64,000 nt of DNA from Mucilaginibacter_A sp050955045 (lineage in GTDB: Bacteria > Bacteroidota > Bacteroidia > Sphingobacteriales > Sphingobacteriaceae), in NCBI GenBank assembly GCA_050955045.1, contig JBPBQV010000001.1, forward strand, positions 434,001 through 498,000, read 5' to 3'. The notes beneath the pieces are model-generated. The model was not told the DNA's origin. It saw nothing but the letters and a program-made list of their open reading frames with translations, and did no database searches. This document shows positions 37,558 through 46,557 of this stretch, piece after piece (position 1 is the stretch's first letter; each line of letters opens with the position of its first letter). Both the position numbers and the translations under genes were made by a program.

Positions 37558-40500
37558 TTATTTTACGGCTTCTTCTACTAATTCTTCTGTTTCTTCTTCG
37601 GATGCTGGCCGGGGAGCGCCGCTGATTTTTTCTTGCAGAGTCTGGAAAATAATAAACAATACAGGGATAAAAAATACGCCGAAAACAGTACCTACAAGCA
37701 TACCGCCAACAGCACCAGTACCGATAGATTTATTACCTAAAGCACCTGCACCGGTAGAAAACATCAATGGCATCAACCCAAAAATAAACGCGAAGGAAGT
37801 CATTAATATTGGCCGGAAACGCGCTTGTGCACCTTCAATGGCAGATTGTAAAAGATCCATGCCTTCCCGCCTTCTTTCCAAAGCAAATTCCACAATCAGG
37901 ATAGCGTTTTTAGCCAATAAACCGATTAGCATAATCAGAGATATTTGCAGATAAATATTGCTGTCAACACCCATTAATGTTGCAAAAAAGTATGTTCCGA
38001 ACAAACCAATTGGCAGCGAAAGCAATACGGCAAAAGGTAAAATGTAACTTTCGTATTGCGCACTCAGCAAGAAATAAACAAAAACTATACATAAAATAAA
38101 GATGTATGATGATTGGCTACCTGAAGAAAGTTCTTCACGTGTTAAGCCCGAAAACTCATAACCATATCCTGGAGGTAGTTTCTCTGCTGCAATTTTCTGG
38201 ATTGCTGTAATGGCATCACCAGAACTAAAATTGGCGTTTGGCGCACCCGTAACAGAAATAGAAGAAAATAAGTTAAACCTGGAAATAGACTCTGGCCCGA
38301 ATACTCTTTTTAGCGTTATAAATTCGGTGATCGGCGCCATCTCTCCGGCAACATTTCTTACAAAAATTTTATTTAAGCCTTGTTCGTTAGCGCGGTATTG
38401 ATAATCTGCCTGAACCATTACGCGGTATTGTTTACCAAACTGGTTAAAGTTGGATGCGTATAACCCGCCGTAATAACCTTGCATGGTAGTTAAAACAGAA
38501 CTAACCGAAACGCCTGCTTCTTTACATTTAGCTACGTTTACATCAATTTGATACTGCGGAAAATTAGGGCTAAAAGAAGTAGTAGCATATTGGATAGATG
38601 GTTGTTTGCCCAATTCGGCTAAAAAACCGGTGCTGACTTTATAAAATTCATCTGTCGTATGTCCACCTTTATCCTGCAACTGAAACTCAAAACCACTGCT
38701 GGTACCAAACCCTTGAATAGTTGGCGGAGAAATAAAGAAGATACTGGCCGTGCGTATGCCACTTGTTTTGACAAACAATTTTCCGATTATGCTTTGAATA
38801 TCTTCATCCGGGCGCTCGTCCCAAGGTTTTAATTTCATGATAACCATTGCATAAGCACTACCGGAACCGGCAACAAAATTTTGTCCAACGATGCGCAACG
38901 TATGATCAACGGAAGGAATGGTGTGCGCAATACTGTCAATTTGCTTGGCCACTACAGTTGTTCTTTCCATTGAAGAGGCTGGCGGCAAACTGATGTTTGC
39001 GAAAACAACACCCTGATCCTCACTTGGCACAAAGCTGGAAGGCGTGGTTTTCATCAGATAAAATAATCCGCCTGCAAAAAGAGCAATACCTAACAGCGCA
39101 AGCCATTTTTTACCGGCTAAAAAGTTGACAGAATTTTTATATTTATCTGTTACGGTATCAAAAGCGGTGTTAAAACTAGTATAAAAACGATTTAGAAAAC
39201 CTTTTTTTTCGTGCTCCTGATCATGCGGTTTTAACAGTAACGCACATAAAGCCGGACTAAGCGTTAATGCATTGATGGCCGATAAAATAATGGCAACCGC
39301 CAGCGTTACGCCAAATTGCTTGTAAAAAACACCAGTAGAACCGCTGATAAAAGTTACCGGGATAAAAACAGCAGCCATTACTAACGTGATAGAAACAATT
39401 GCACCGGAGATTTCGCTCATGGCATCAATACTGGCTTTTCTGGCAGATTTATAGCCTTTATCCAGTTTGGCGTGTACGGCTTCTACCACCACAATGGCAT
39501 CATCCACCACAATACCAATGGCCAGTACCAAAGCAAAAAGCGTAAGCAAATTGATGGTGAAGCCAAACAGGTTTAAAAAGAAAAAAGTACCTACAATAGC
39601 AACCGGAACGGCAATGGCCGGAATTAAGGTAGATCTAAAATCCTGCAGGAAAATAAAAACTACGATGAAAACCAGGATAAAGGCTTCAATCAACGTGTGG
39701 ATTACCTTTTCGATAGAAGCACTCAAAAACTGATTTGCATCTACCAGATAAGTGTATTTAACACCTGCCGGAAATGTTTTGGAAGCCTCTTCGATAATTA
39801 ATTTAGATTGTGCAATTACCTCACGGGCATTAGAACCTGCCGTTTGACTAATGGCTACCCCAACAGACGATAAATCATCCGTTTGAATATTGTTGGAATA
39901 ATTTAACGCACCCAATTCTACACGGGCTACATCTTTCAACCGTAAGATTTGCGAGTTGCCATCAGATTTGATTACGATGTTTTCAAATTGAGTAGCTGTA
40001 ACCAGTTTACCCGTATATTTAATTACATATTGAAAAGATTGATCACTGTTTTCTCCAAACTTACCAGGTGCTGCTTCAATATTTTGCTCTGCCAGAGAAG
40101 CACTGATATCGCTCGGGATAAGCTTATATTGTGCCATCACATCCGGTTTCAGCCAGATGCGCATGGAGTAATCTTTAGAACCAAAAACGTTTGCATTTCC
40201 TACGCCGGTAACCCGTTGTATCTGCGGAACAAGATTGATTTTGGCATAGTTTTGCAAAAAAGTCTGGTCATAAGCTTTGTTATCGCTGTACAAAGAGAAA
40301 ATCAGTAAATTACTGCTTTGGCTTTTTGATACCGTAACGCCAGCAGTAGTAACTTCTGATGGCAAAAGGCTGGTGGCACGCGACACGCGGTTTTGTACGT
40401 TTACAGCAGCCAGATCGGGATTGGTTCCTACTTTAAAAAAAATGTTGATGCTGGCACCTCCGTCATTGGTTGCGGTAGAGGTCATGTAGGTCATGTTTTC

Positions 40501-40716
40501 CACACCATTAATCTGTTCCTCCAGCGGAATAATTACACTTTTGAGCACTACATCTGCGTTGGCACCGCTATAACTGGCAGAAACCTGAACCGTTGGGGGC
40601 GCAATATCCGGATATTGGGAAATGGGCAAGGCAATTAATCCCAACAAACCCAGAATTACCAAGAGAATGGAAATTACGGTAGAAAGTACCGGCCGTTCTA
40701 TAAATCGTTTTAACAT
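37558..40716 (-). CDS. RND efflux transporter, HAE1 family
   Basis: 1052-aa inner-membrane proton antiporter, length normal for the AcrB/MexB family. N-terminal MLKRFIERPVLSTVISILLVILGL, the second porter half starting near KKWLALLGIALFAGG, and the proton-relay motif GIVVDDAIVVVE in transmembrane helix 4 with the Asp pair. The C-terminal half shows GLLAKNAILIVEFALERRREG and MTSFAFIFGLMPL. Partner adaptor ends 19 bp upstream; outer-membrane factor follows. Two dispersed-repeat words fall inside the coding region (38571 and 39363). Confidence 0.96.
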   Translation of the reverse strand: MLKRFIERPVLSTVISILLVILGLLGLIALPISQYPDIAPPTVQVSASYSGANADVVLKSVIIPLEEQINGVENMTYMTSTATNDGGASINIFFKVGTNPDLAAVNVQNRVSRATSLLPSEVTTAGVTVSKSQSSNLLIFSLYSDNKAYDQTFLQNYAKINLVPQIQRVTGVGNANVFGSKDYSMRIWLKPDVMAQYKLIPSDISASLAEQNIEAAPGKFGENSDQSFQYVIKYTGKLVTATQFENIVIKSDGNSQILRLKDVARVELGALNYSNNIQTDDLSSVGVAISQTAGSNAREVIAQSKLIIEEASKTFPAGVKYTYLVDANQFLSASIEKVIHTLIEAFILVFIVVFIFLQDFRSTLIPAIAVPVAIVGTFFFLNLFGFTINLLTLFALVLAIGIVVDDAIVVVEAVHAKLDKGYKSARKASIDAMSEISGAIVSITLVMAAVFIPVTFISGSTGVFYKQFGVTLAVAIILSAINALTLSPALCALLLKPHDQEHEKKGFLNRFYTSFNTAFDTVTDKYKNSVNFLAGKKWLALLGIALFAGGLFYLMKTTPSSFVPSEDQGVVFANISLPPASSMERTTVVAKQIDSIAHTIPSVDHTLRIVGQNFVAGSGSAYAMVIMKLKPWDERPDEDIQSIIGKLFVKTSGIRTASIFFISPPTIQGFGTSSGFEFQLQDKGGHTTDEFYKVSTGFLAELGKQPSIQYATTSFSPNFPQYQIDVNVAKCKEAGVSVSSVLTTMQGYYGGLYASNFNQFGKQYRVMVQADYQYRANEQGLNKIFVRNVAGEMAPITEFITLKRVFGPESISRFNLFSSISVTGAPNANFSSGDAITAIQKIAAEKLPPGYGYEFSGLTREELSSGSQSSYIFILCIVFVYFLLSAQYESYILPFAVLLSLPIGLFGTYFFATLMGVDSNIYLQISLIMLIGLLAKNAILIVEFALERRREGMDLLQSAIEGAQARFRPILMTSFAFIFGLMPLMFSTGAGALGNKSIGTGAVGGMLVGTVFGVFFIPVLFIIFQTLQEKISGAPRPASEEETEELVEEAVK

Positions 40717-40735
40717 TTTTGTGTGTTTTGTAGGC

Positions 40736-41929
40736 TTATTTTAAATCCTGATAAATACTGTTGGTATCAGCTGCTTTGGGTTTGATCTCAGAGCCGTCTT
40801 TCAGTGTGCCGGCACCTTCCAGCACAATTTTATCGCCTTTGTTTAACCCGCTTTGCACTACATAAAATTGTCCGGGCGTGTTTTGCATTACTTCAATCGG
40901 TGTACTTTTAATTTTATTTCCTTTATCCAGAACGTTTACAAAACGCTTGTCTTGCAGTTCGTAAGTTGCGCTTTGCGGCACTAAAATGGCAGAATCCAAG
41001 CTTAAAGGAATGCGTACGGTTGCGCTGTTTCCGCTGCGGATTAAGCCTTTTGGGTTGCTAAAAACAGCACGTGTATCGGCAGAACCTGTTGCCGAATTGA
41101 TTAAGCCGTTTACGGTTTCTATTTTCCCTTCATAAGCATATTTGCTGCCGTCGGACAACAGCAGCGATACATTTGGCATACTTTGGATTTTCTCTTTAAA
41201 CGTATTGCCTTTGCTGTTTCGGGTAAAGTTGAGCAGCTGTTTCTCGTTCACAGAAAAATAAGCAAACACGTTTCCTGTATTGTAAACCGTAGTAAGCGGC
41301 TCTGTTGTGGTGCCACTAACCAAACTTCCTAATCTGTAAGGAAGAGAACCCACTACACCAGAAACCGGACTGCTAATATGTGTATAACCTAAATTAACGC
41401 GCGCATTAGATAGTGTTGCCCTTGCCTGTGCAAGCATTGCTTGTTTTGATTGTAAAGTATATTGTGCCGATTCCAGTTCGTAATGGCTGATGATATCTTT
41501 ATCTACCAGCGGTTTTACTTTAACCACCTGCATTTTTGCCGTACTTACATCGGCTTGTGCGGTTAAAATTCCGGCTTCGGCCGTGCGCACATCCTGTTCG
41601 TATTGCGGTGCACTGATGCTGAAAAGTAATTGTCCTTTTTTAACGATGGAACCTTCATCGACATAAATCTTTTCTACATAACCATCAATTTTAGGGCGGA
41701 TATCTATGTTTTGCTGTCCCTGGATGCTGGCCGGAAAATCTGTATTCAAAACAGCATGACGCGGACTTAGCTCTAGTACAGTATAATCTTTTGGCTGTTC
41801 TGCAGCTGCCGCTGCTGTGCTGTTTTTATCGTCCTTATTTTTGCACGAAGCAATCAGCAGGAAAACTGATGCGGCCAGAAAAATAATTTTTTTATAACTG
41901 ACCGGCTGGTATAGCTTTGGGTTTTTCAT
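40736..41929 (-). CDS. RND periplasmic adaptor lipoprotein (MFP, AcrA type)
   Basis: 397-aa membrane-fusion protein linking the RND pump to the outer-membrane channel. Lipobox LIASC about Cys29. The biotinyl-lipoyl-like halves are visible (IDGYVEKIYVDEGSIVKKGQLLFSI and ISSPVSGVVGSLPYRLGSLV) with a helical hairpin between them and a C-terminal beta-barrel/MP domain. It lies between TetR (61 bp upstream) and the RND gene (19 bp downstream). AC-form words occur inside the gene at 41059 and 41818. Confidence 0.94.
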   Translation of the reverse strand: MKNPKLYQPVSYKKIIFLAASVFLLIASCKNKDDKNSTAAAAAEQPKDYTVLELSPRHAVLNTDFPASIQGQQNIDIRPKIDGYVEKIYVDEGSIVKKGQLLFSISAPQYEQDVRTAEAGILTAQADVSTAKMQVVKVKPLVDKDIISHYELESAQYTLQSKQAMLAQARATLSNARVNLGYTHISSPVSGVVGSLPYRLGSLVSGTTTEPLTTVYNTGNVFAYFSVNEKQLLNFTRNSKGNTFKEKIQSMPNVSLLLSDGSKYAYEGKIETVNGLINSATGSADTRAVFSNPKGLIRSGNSATVRIPLSLDSAILVPQSATYELQDKRFVNVLDKGNKIKSTPIEVMQNTPGQFYVVQSGLNKGDKIVLEGAGTLKDGSEIKPKAADTNSIYQDLK

Positions 41930-41968
41930 GTAATGATATTGATGGAAAATTTTGGATGTTTATGTAAA

Positions 41969-41981
41969 TGCTTCTTTTATC
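41969..41981. repeat. Dispersed word, GA form, inside the efflux operon
   Basis: TGCTTCTTTTATC followed by AGGTAAAAA, in the 61-bp gap between the TetR stop and the adaptor start. It interrupts an otherwise tight operon. Confidence 0.65.
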
Positions 41982-41990
41982 AGGTAAAAA

Positions 41991-42578
41991 TCAGGCGTAA
42001 ATAGTTTGCAGGATGACGGCCTTACGTTCGTGCATCAATGCTAAATATTCATCGTTGCCTAAGTTGAAAATATTTTTGTTGAGTGAGCCGGCTATTAACG
42101 GATACGCCATTAAGGCAAACAAGTTCATCACGAAATGCCTTGGATCCATGTTTTTAATATTTCCGGCCTGCATTTCTTCTTGTATCTGATTTAAAAAAAC
42201 CTGCATTTTATGTTTTTCGTCAGTTCCTGCCGTGGCATTGCTGTTGCCGTTAAGTTCTGTAATCACAAACAATTCTCGGTACGGATACTGAATACCTTCC
42301 TGCAAAAAAACGTCTATCAGTTTTTCGATCTTGGTTTTAAAAAGTTCTCCGGTTTCAAAAATCCTGTCCATGCGTTCGTTAATGTTCAACAGGGCTTCTT
42401 CAAAAACCTGTTTAAATAAAATATCGCGGGAACGAAAATAATAGTGTACCAACGTGCGGTTAATGCCGGCAGCATCGGCAATATCCTGCGTGGTAGCATG
42501 CAGTTTGCCCGCTGTAAAAAAAATACGTTTAGCTGTATCTTTTATTAATTGCTCTGTTCCGGTATCACGAATCGCCAT
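41991..42578 (-). CDS. TetR-family repressor of the efflux operon
   Basis: 195-aa dimeric repressor. The N-terminal helix-turn-helix is ATTQDIADAAGINRTLVHYYF, followed by a helical ligand-binding domain. It is the first gene of the operon and is preceded by a perfect inverted repeat that overlaps its promoter, so it most likely represses itself and the pump genes until a toxic ligand binds. Start at ATG 42578 is fixed by the promoter position 27 bp upstream. Confidence 0.92.
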   Translation of the reverse strand: MAIRDTGTEQLIKDTAKRIFFTAGKLHATTQDIADAAGINRTLVHYYFRSRDILFKQVFEEALLNINERMDRIFETGELFKTKIEKLIDVFLQEGIQYPYRELFVITELNGNSNATAGTDEKHKMQVFLNQIQEEMQAGNIKNMDPRHFVMNLFALMAYPLIAGSLNKNIFNLGNDEYLALMHERKAVILQTIYA

Positions 42579-42583
42579 TTTTG

Positions 42584-42612
42584 TTGTTTAACATTTTTGT
42601 TAAACAAAAGTA
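42584..42612 (-). promoter_or_regulatory. TetR-type operator overlapping promoter
   Basis: TTGTTTAACA (42584-42593) and TGTTAAACAA (42598-42607) form perfect 10-bp arms around TTTT, 5 bp upstream of the TetR start. On the minus strand TACTTTTG (42605-42612) is an exact TAnnTTTG element overlapping the outer arm. Binding here would block transcription of the whole operon. Confidence 0.75.
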
Positions 42613-42669
42613 TTAATAATATTTTAAGTGCAGATTGAATCGTGGCTTTGTGATTTTAATATTACAAAA

Positions 42670-42704
42670 AAGGCTTCTACCCCAAATCTTTGAGTAGAAG
42701 CCTT
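42670..42704 (-). terminator. Rho-independent terminator after the 42747-43799 gene
   Basis: AAGGCTTCTAC (42670-42680) pairs with GTAGAAGCCTT (42694-42704). Read on the minus strand the stem is followed by TTTTTTG, so it ends transcripts from 42747-43799 and insulates the TetR operon. An AC-form variant word (TACTGTTTTTA) starts at 42704, on its upstream side. Confidence 0.85.
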
Positions 42705-42746
42705 ACTGTTTTTACCGACTATTTTTGCGTAATCTCAATCTTTAAC

Positions 42747-43799
42747 TTAAAGACTTACAGCATCTTTTAAATCAATATGTGTAAATTTATGTATGTTGAT
42801 GGCAGGAAAAACACGACGCACACGCAATGTACCAGAGTTATAAAAATCGGCTGTTTCCCGCCACTCTGTTGGCCTTGCTCGGCCGTTACTTTCCGGGTCG
42901 CTCATTACTAAAACTGTTTTTGCCCGATGCAGCAATTCTCCTGCAACTTCAGCTATGATTGCACCTTCTTTGCTGATCCCGTTAATCTTATTCAACCAAG
43001 GATTAAGCTTCAGCAAAAAATCGCTGGAATATAAACCAAGCAGACAACGCGCCATAGGTGTTGCCGGAAGATGGTCCCAATGCAAGTGGCCGTTAAAATT
43101 TTCTACTCTCCTTTTAAATCCCGGATAAACCTGGTTGGTATCATGGATCAACATGGCGTAATCAAAATTCCACCGCAGCGGTGCTTCGTAAAGTGCGGTT
43201 AATTCCCAAGCATTGTGCTTACTAAATGCATAAGAAATTTGATCAATGGTTCTGTCTTCGTCCTGCTCGCAACCGTTTACCACTACTTTTATCCTGGAAG
43301 GTTCAATACCTTCTGCTAGCAATTCTTTAACTAACGTTGGGATGGTTTTCGCATAAAAACGCAAGCACGAAGCAATTACATAAACAATTTTTGTATCAGC
43401 AGATGTATTGGTTTGCGGCACAAGGCACAATTTCTGGGGCGTTTCCGGCTCGCTGCAATAGTAACCAACCGGCATTTCGCAAAACGTTTGCTGCCAGGTA
43501 GAACTTGGGATAAATCGGTTGCCCCCTACAAAAGCGAATGCTTCATCTGCATTTACTGTACCATATTCGTAGGGTTGCCAGTAACCTTCGTTCGGATGGT
43601 TATAGCCGGTTAACCGGCCATCTGCCTGTAAAGTCATTGTTCCGATTGGTACCAAAATAAAACCTGCTCTCGTATCGGAATACCGGCAAAATAAATGTGG
43701 TTTACCAATTATTTTTTTCATATCCACGCCCAATTCCATACTTGGTTTGGCGTGTTGTATTGTGCTTTGCTTTCTTTCTGGTTGTAACTCTGTTATCAT
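42747..43799 (-). CDS. Unassigned protein with glycosyltransferase-like core
   Basis: 350 aa, no signal peptide or membrane segment. I do not recognise a named family. The N-terminal part has a small beta-rich unit (IGTMTLQADGRLTGYNHPNEGYWQPYEYG ends at the 20-residue limit of quoting; key words are DGRLTGY, HPNE and YW) of a kind seen at the start of some bacterial glycosyltransferases. From about residue 135 the pattern is GT-A-like: a KIVYVIASCLRFYAKTIPTL strand-helix start, IKVVVNGCEQDEDRT and, near residue 215, YAMLIHDTNQVYPGF, where HDT may take the place of a metal-binding DxD. It has its own terminator and stands divergent from the MFS gene. Function unknown. Confidence 0.6.
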   Translation of the reverse strand: MITELQPERKQSTIQHAKPSMELGVDMKKIIGKPHLFCRYSDTRAGFILVPIGTMTLQADGRLTGYNHPNEGYWQPYEYGTVNADEAFAFVGGNRFIPSSTWQQTFCEMPVGYYCSEPETPQKLCLVPQTNTSADTKIVYVIASCLRFYAKTIPTLVKELLAEGIEPSRIKVVVNGCEQDEDRTIDQISYAFSKHNAWELTALYEAPLRWNFDYAMLIHDTNQVYPGFKRRVENFNGHLHWDHLPATPMARCLLGLYSSDFLLKLNPWLNKINGISKEGAIIAEVAGELLHRAKTVLVMSDPESNGRARPTEWRETADFYNSGTLRVRRVFPAINIHKFTHIDLKDAVSL

Positions 43800-43995
43800 T
43801 TTGTTTTATAAATACTTTCTAATAATTTATATGGTGATGTGTTCCTGTTTTTTTAAATATTCAATTGATATTCTTTTAAAAATAAGTACTAACTAAATAA
43901 AAAATAGCAAGAATAGTTTTTTCGGGTTTCAAGATATGATTTTATTTACAAAAGTTGGGCAAAATTCTATTTTAAGGCAATGTTTTTTTGTCTGA

Positions 43996-44016
43996 TGCTT
44001 CTTTTATCACCTAAAA
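43996..44016. repeat. Dispersed word, GA form with extended flank
   Basis: TGCTTCTTTTATC followed by ACCTAAAA, the long form of the family. No facing partner is close; the nearest opposite-strand relative is the shortened TAAAAACAGG at 44151. Confidence 0.7.
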
Positions 44017-44094
44017 AATAGGAACATTTAACTACGTGCGTTTAAACAGGAAGCAACATATAGCTCTAGCCTGAATATTCAATGTATCATCTTA

Positions 44095-44133
44095 GAAAAC
44101 ACTTTAATTATTAAAAATAATTAAAGTGTTTTC
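44095..44133. terminator. Perfect 18-bp hairpin in a divergent gap
   Basis: GAAAACACTTTAATTATT (44095-44112), AAA loop, exact complement (44116-44133), then TTTTCG on the plus strand. Its form is that of a terminator, but both flanking genes point away from it. Confidence 0.65.
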
Positions 44134-44219
44134 TTTTCGCATTTATGTGATAAAAACAGGTTCGTCGGCAAACATTGAAGCAAGTTTAGAGCTTCCTGTA
44201 ATAGAAAAAATTAACCAAC

Positions 44220-45509
44220 TTGTTTTATAAACTGCCTGTACTTAAAGAAAGTACCCAATTACGATATGCTACTTTTTTTTATTTGTATGCCATGCAGGGA
44301 ATACCTGCGGGTTTTGCTTTAACCGCTATAGCAAATTATTTAATTGGCAAAGGTGTAAGCGCACTGGCAGTAGGCTCATTTGATGCTTTGATTGGCATTC
44401 CGTGGGTATTGCAGTTTATATGGGGCGCGCTGATAGACCGTTACCAGTATTCGCGAATGGGCCACCGCAAACACTGGATTGTTTTTTCGCAGTTGTTGGC
44501 ATTCATAGTATCATTAGGTTTGCTGCTGGTTAAAAACCCGGTTGCGCAAATTGGTTTTATATCGGCCCTGTTTTTTACGCACAGCATTTTTGCATCCATA
44601 CAAGATGCCAGTGTAGATGCTGTTGCCATAGCCATTGTACCTGTAAAAGAGCAGGGACGGACGAACGCTTTTATGCGTGCCGGTTTAATATTGGGCATAG
44701 CTATCGGAGCTGCCGGTTTTTCTACCCTGCTGCACAGTTATGGGTTTTATTATGCAGCTGCCTGCCAATCGCTGTTGCTGCTACTGTTTACGCTGCTTAC
44801 TTATTTTACAAAGATAGACCGCGCTGATAGTTACCGGCTTTCTTTTGGTTTAAAAAAGAAAGACAAAATTGAGAAAGGTCAAACCAAAAACCCTGACCTG
44901 AAATGGCTTTTTAAACAATTATACAAAGGAATAACGCATAAAAACAGTTTGCGTGTTTTTGGATTGATGGCTTTGGTTTATTTATGTTTAAGCATATTTA
45001 TCCGTTCATTTTCTTTTCACCTGATCCATAATTTGCAATGGAAAGATAACCAGCTTTCGGTTTTACAAGGAACCTGGGGAAGCATCGTTACCGTTACAGT
45101 TACTTTAGGCGGTGGAATTTTAGCCGACCGAATTGGTCCCAAAAAACTGCAATTATGGGTAACTATTGCCATCTGTATGTTTTTTCTGGTGTTTAACAGC
45201 TTAGGATTTCTGTGGATTGATAAACAATTTAGTACCGCTGGAATTTTATTATACAGCCTTTCCGACCCTATGTTTAGCGTAGCTGCCATGCCTGTATTAA
45301 TGGCTTTGTGTTTGGCCAAAGTAGAAGGTTCGCAGTTTACAACCTACATGGCAATTGTAAATTTATGTGATGTAATGGGTGCCTACATTTCAGGCTGGGG
45401 CATGAGCATTACCACAGCACCGGTAATTGGGTTCATCTGCGGATTTTTTATATTAATCGCCTTGATCTTACAGCAAATCAAACCTAAATTATCAAAAGTT
45501 GCGTATTAA
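44220..45509 (+). CDS. MFS transporter, AmpG/acetyl-CoA-transporter-like
   Basis: 429-aa inner-membrane transporter with about 12 hydrophobic segments. The pattern of the first half (YLYAMQGIPAGF, then IPWVLQFIWGALIDRY and MGHRKHWIVFSQ, then SIQDASVDAVAIAIV) matches the AmpG-like branch that imports muropeptides or related compounds. The only start upstream of the first membrane segment is TTG 44220; the upstream in-frame stop is at 44202. A central cytoplasmic loop (KKKDKIEKGQTKN) joins the halves. Substrate uncertain; a role in uptake of cell-wall sugars is possible but not shown by neighbours. Confidence 0.82.
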   Translation: MFYKLPVLKESTQLRYATFFYLYAMQGIPAGFALTAIANYLIGKGVSALAVGSFDALIGIPWVLQFIWGALIDRYQYSRMGHRKHWIVFSQLLAFIVSLGLLLVKNPVAQIGFISALFFTHSIFASIQDASVDAVAIAIVPVKEQGRTNAFMRAGLILGIAIGAAGFSTLLHSYGFYYAAACQSLLLLLFTLLTYFTKIDRADSYRLSFGLKKKDKIEKGQTKNPDLKWLFKQLYKGITHKNSLRVFGLMALVYLCLSIFIRSFSFHLIHNLQWKDNQLSVLQGTWGSIVTVTVTLGGGILADRIGPKKLQLWVTIAICMFFLVFNSLGFLWIDKQFSTAGILLYSLSDPMFSVAAMPVLMALCLAKVEGSQFTTYMAIVNLCDVMGAYISGWGMSITTAPVIGFICGFFILIALILQQIKPKLSKVAY

Positions 45510-45874
45510 GGTAATTTCACATCAAATCTTTATTTGCCAAATTTTTAAAAAACCAGGAACTTCTTCATCAAGAATTAGTCAATGTTGGCCTGGTAAAACT
45601 TAGTTTTTTAATCCCTGCTCCACTTCCGGGCAACTCACAAATTATTTTCGCAACAAAATTAGATTGCTATTTTTCATCATCATTATAGCCTTTATGCTAT
45701 CCGATAACTAAAAAATTAAAGCTGAAAAAGCTGTAAATTTTCAACATTGAAGAAAATCAACCAGCAAAAAAACATGAAGTTTACTTTTCTGATATTTTCT
45801 CCAGAAAGCAAGAATTTTAAATTGATAATATTAAGCTAACAGAAACCTTACATGCAAAACGTATAATCTTTCAG
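45510..45874. other. Intergenic region, 365 bp
   Basis: AT-rich. A weak dyad, ACCAGG with CCTGGT about 36 bp apart, starts near 45553 and may end the MFS transcript. Nothing else recognised: no open frame, repeat word or clear promoter. Confidence 0.5.
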
Positions 45875-46192
45875 ATGAAAGAAAAACTGGCTGCCCGATT
45901 GTTTAGTTTGCAGAGGAAATTAAAAGGTATCAGTATTTATAACCACGAAAATGGAAGCAAGTTGTTTAAATATTCGATAGAATTTGAATCGATTTTAAGC
46001 ATGCTGTTAAAATTTAATAACCATCAATTTTGTAATATAGCAAGCTACTACAATGCCAGTACGCAACAATATTGTGAATTAGGATGTGCATTTAATGAGG
46101 AGAAGAACAGAGAAAAAGCATTTTCTGCGGGTATGGCAGAGATGGATGTGTTTATCAATAAATCTCTGGAAATATTAGCAAAATCCCGGTAA
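45875..46192 (+). CDS. Small hypothetical protein, 105 aa
   Basis: Not recognised. The protein is mixed charged and soluble (MKEKLAARLFSLQRKLKGIS), with three Cys residues (one in HQFCNIAS and two in QQYCELGCAF) and no signal peptide. It starts at ATG 45875 and is followed by a strong hairpin at 46211-46256, which supports a real transcription unit. No homologous neighbour gives a role. Confidence 0.5.
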   Translation: MKEKLAARLFSLQRKLKGISIYNHENGSKLFKYSIEFESILSMLLKFNNHQFCNIASYYNASTQQYCELGCAFNEEKNREKAFSAGMAEMDVFINKSLEILAKSR

Positions 46193-46210
46193 AAAGATGT
46201 ACAGCACAAT

Positions 46211-46256
46211 TGCTGCAAATCCTAACTTTTAGCAAAAGAGATCAGGATTTGCAGCA
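46211..46256 (+). terminator. Hairpin after the 105-aa gene
   Basis: TGCTGCAAATCCT (46211-46223) pairs with AGGATTTGCAGCA (46244-46256), 13 bp perfect; the loop itself contains CTTTT-AGC-AAAAG, giving a stacked second stem. No long T tract follows. Confidence 0.65.
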
Positions 46257-46285
46257 TGTTTAAATTGATTTTAAAACATCTGCCA

Positions 46286-46376
46286 TGCTTCTTTTATGCC
46301 ATAAAATATTTTTTTTCTAAGATATCAATTTTCCCAAACTATATACAACCTCAAGATTTATGGCATAAAAGAAGTA
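46286..46376. repeat. Inverted pair of the GA-form word with 20-bp arms, 91 bp (REPIN- or MITE-like)
   Basis: Left arm TGCTTCTTTTATGCCATAAA (46286-46305) and right arm TTTATGGCATAAAAGAAGTA (46357-46376) pair at 19 of 20 positions, with a 51-bp AT-rich centre. This is the best-preserved element of the family in the window: pairing extends 9 bp beyond the 11-bp core word, so the two arms share a history as one unit. Confidence 0.8.
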
Positions 46377-46509
46377 GGAATAAAAATCCAAATACAATCT
46401 TAATATACTTTTAATCAGCAAGTTAATTTTATATTTAAATTATTTATATGCTTATAAATTTTATTGTTTTTACTTGTATTAATTGAAGTTTCTTAACATA
46501 AAATTAATA

Positions 46510-46539
46510 TTGACATAACCTTTAGATAACATAGCTTTG
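46510..46539 (+). promoter_or_regulatory. Bacteroidota sigma-factor promoter
   Basis: TTGACA at 46510, 19-bp spacer after TTG, TAGCTTTG at 46532-46539: an exact TAnnTTTG element. Predicted transcript start about 46546, 12 nt before ATG 46558. It also shows that an upstream TTG at 46537 lies in the promoter and is not the start codon. Confidence 0.75.
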
Positions 46540-46557
46540 CAATTCAGGCTGATACAA

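Larger units (their letters stand above)
43800..44219. other. Divergent intergenic region, 420 bp, with orphan terminator
   Basis: Holds a GA-form dispersed word with extended flank (43996-44016), a perfect 18-bp hairpin (44095-44133) and an AC-form partial word at 44151. The hairpin has no annotated gene upstream of it on either strand, so a small RNA gene may lie in about 43850-44133. Confidence 0.5.

Noticed and set aside
46537..46557. Upstream TTG start for the basic protein
   Set aside because: The TTG is the end of an exact TAnnTTTG promoter element; ATG 46558 lies where translation should begin.
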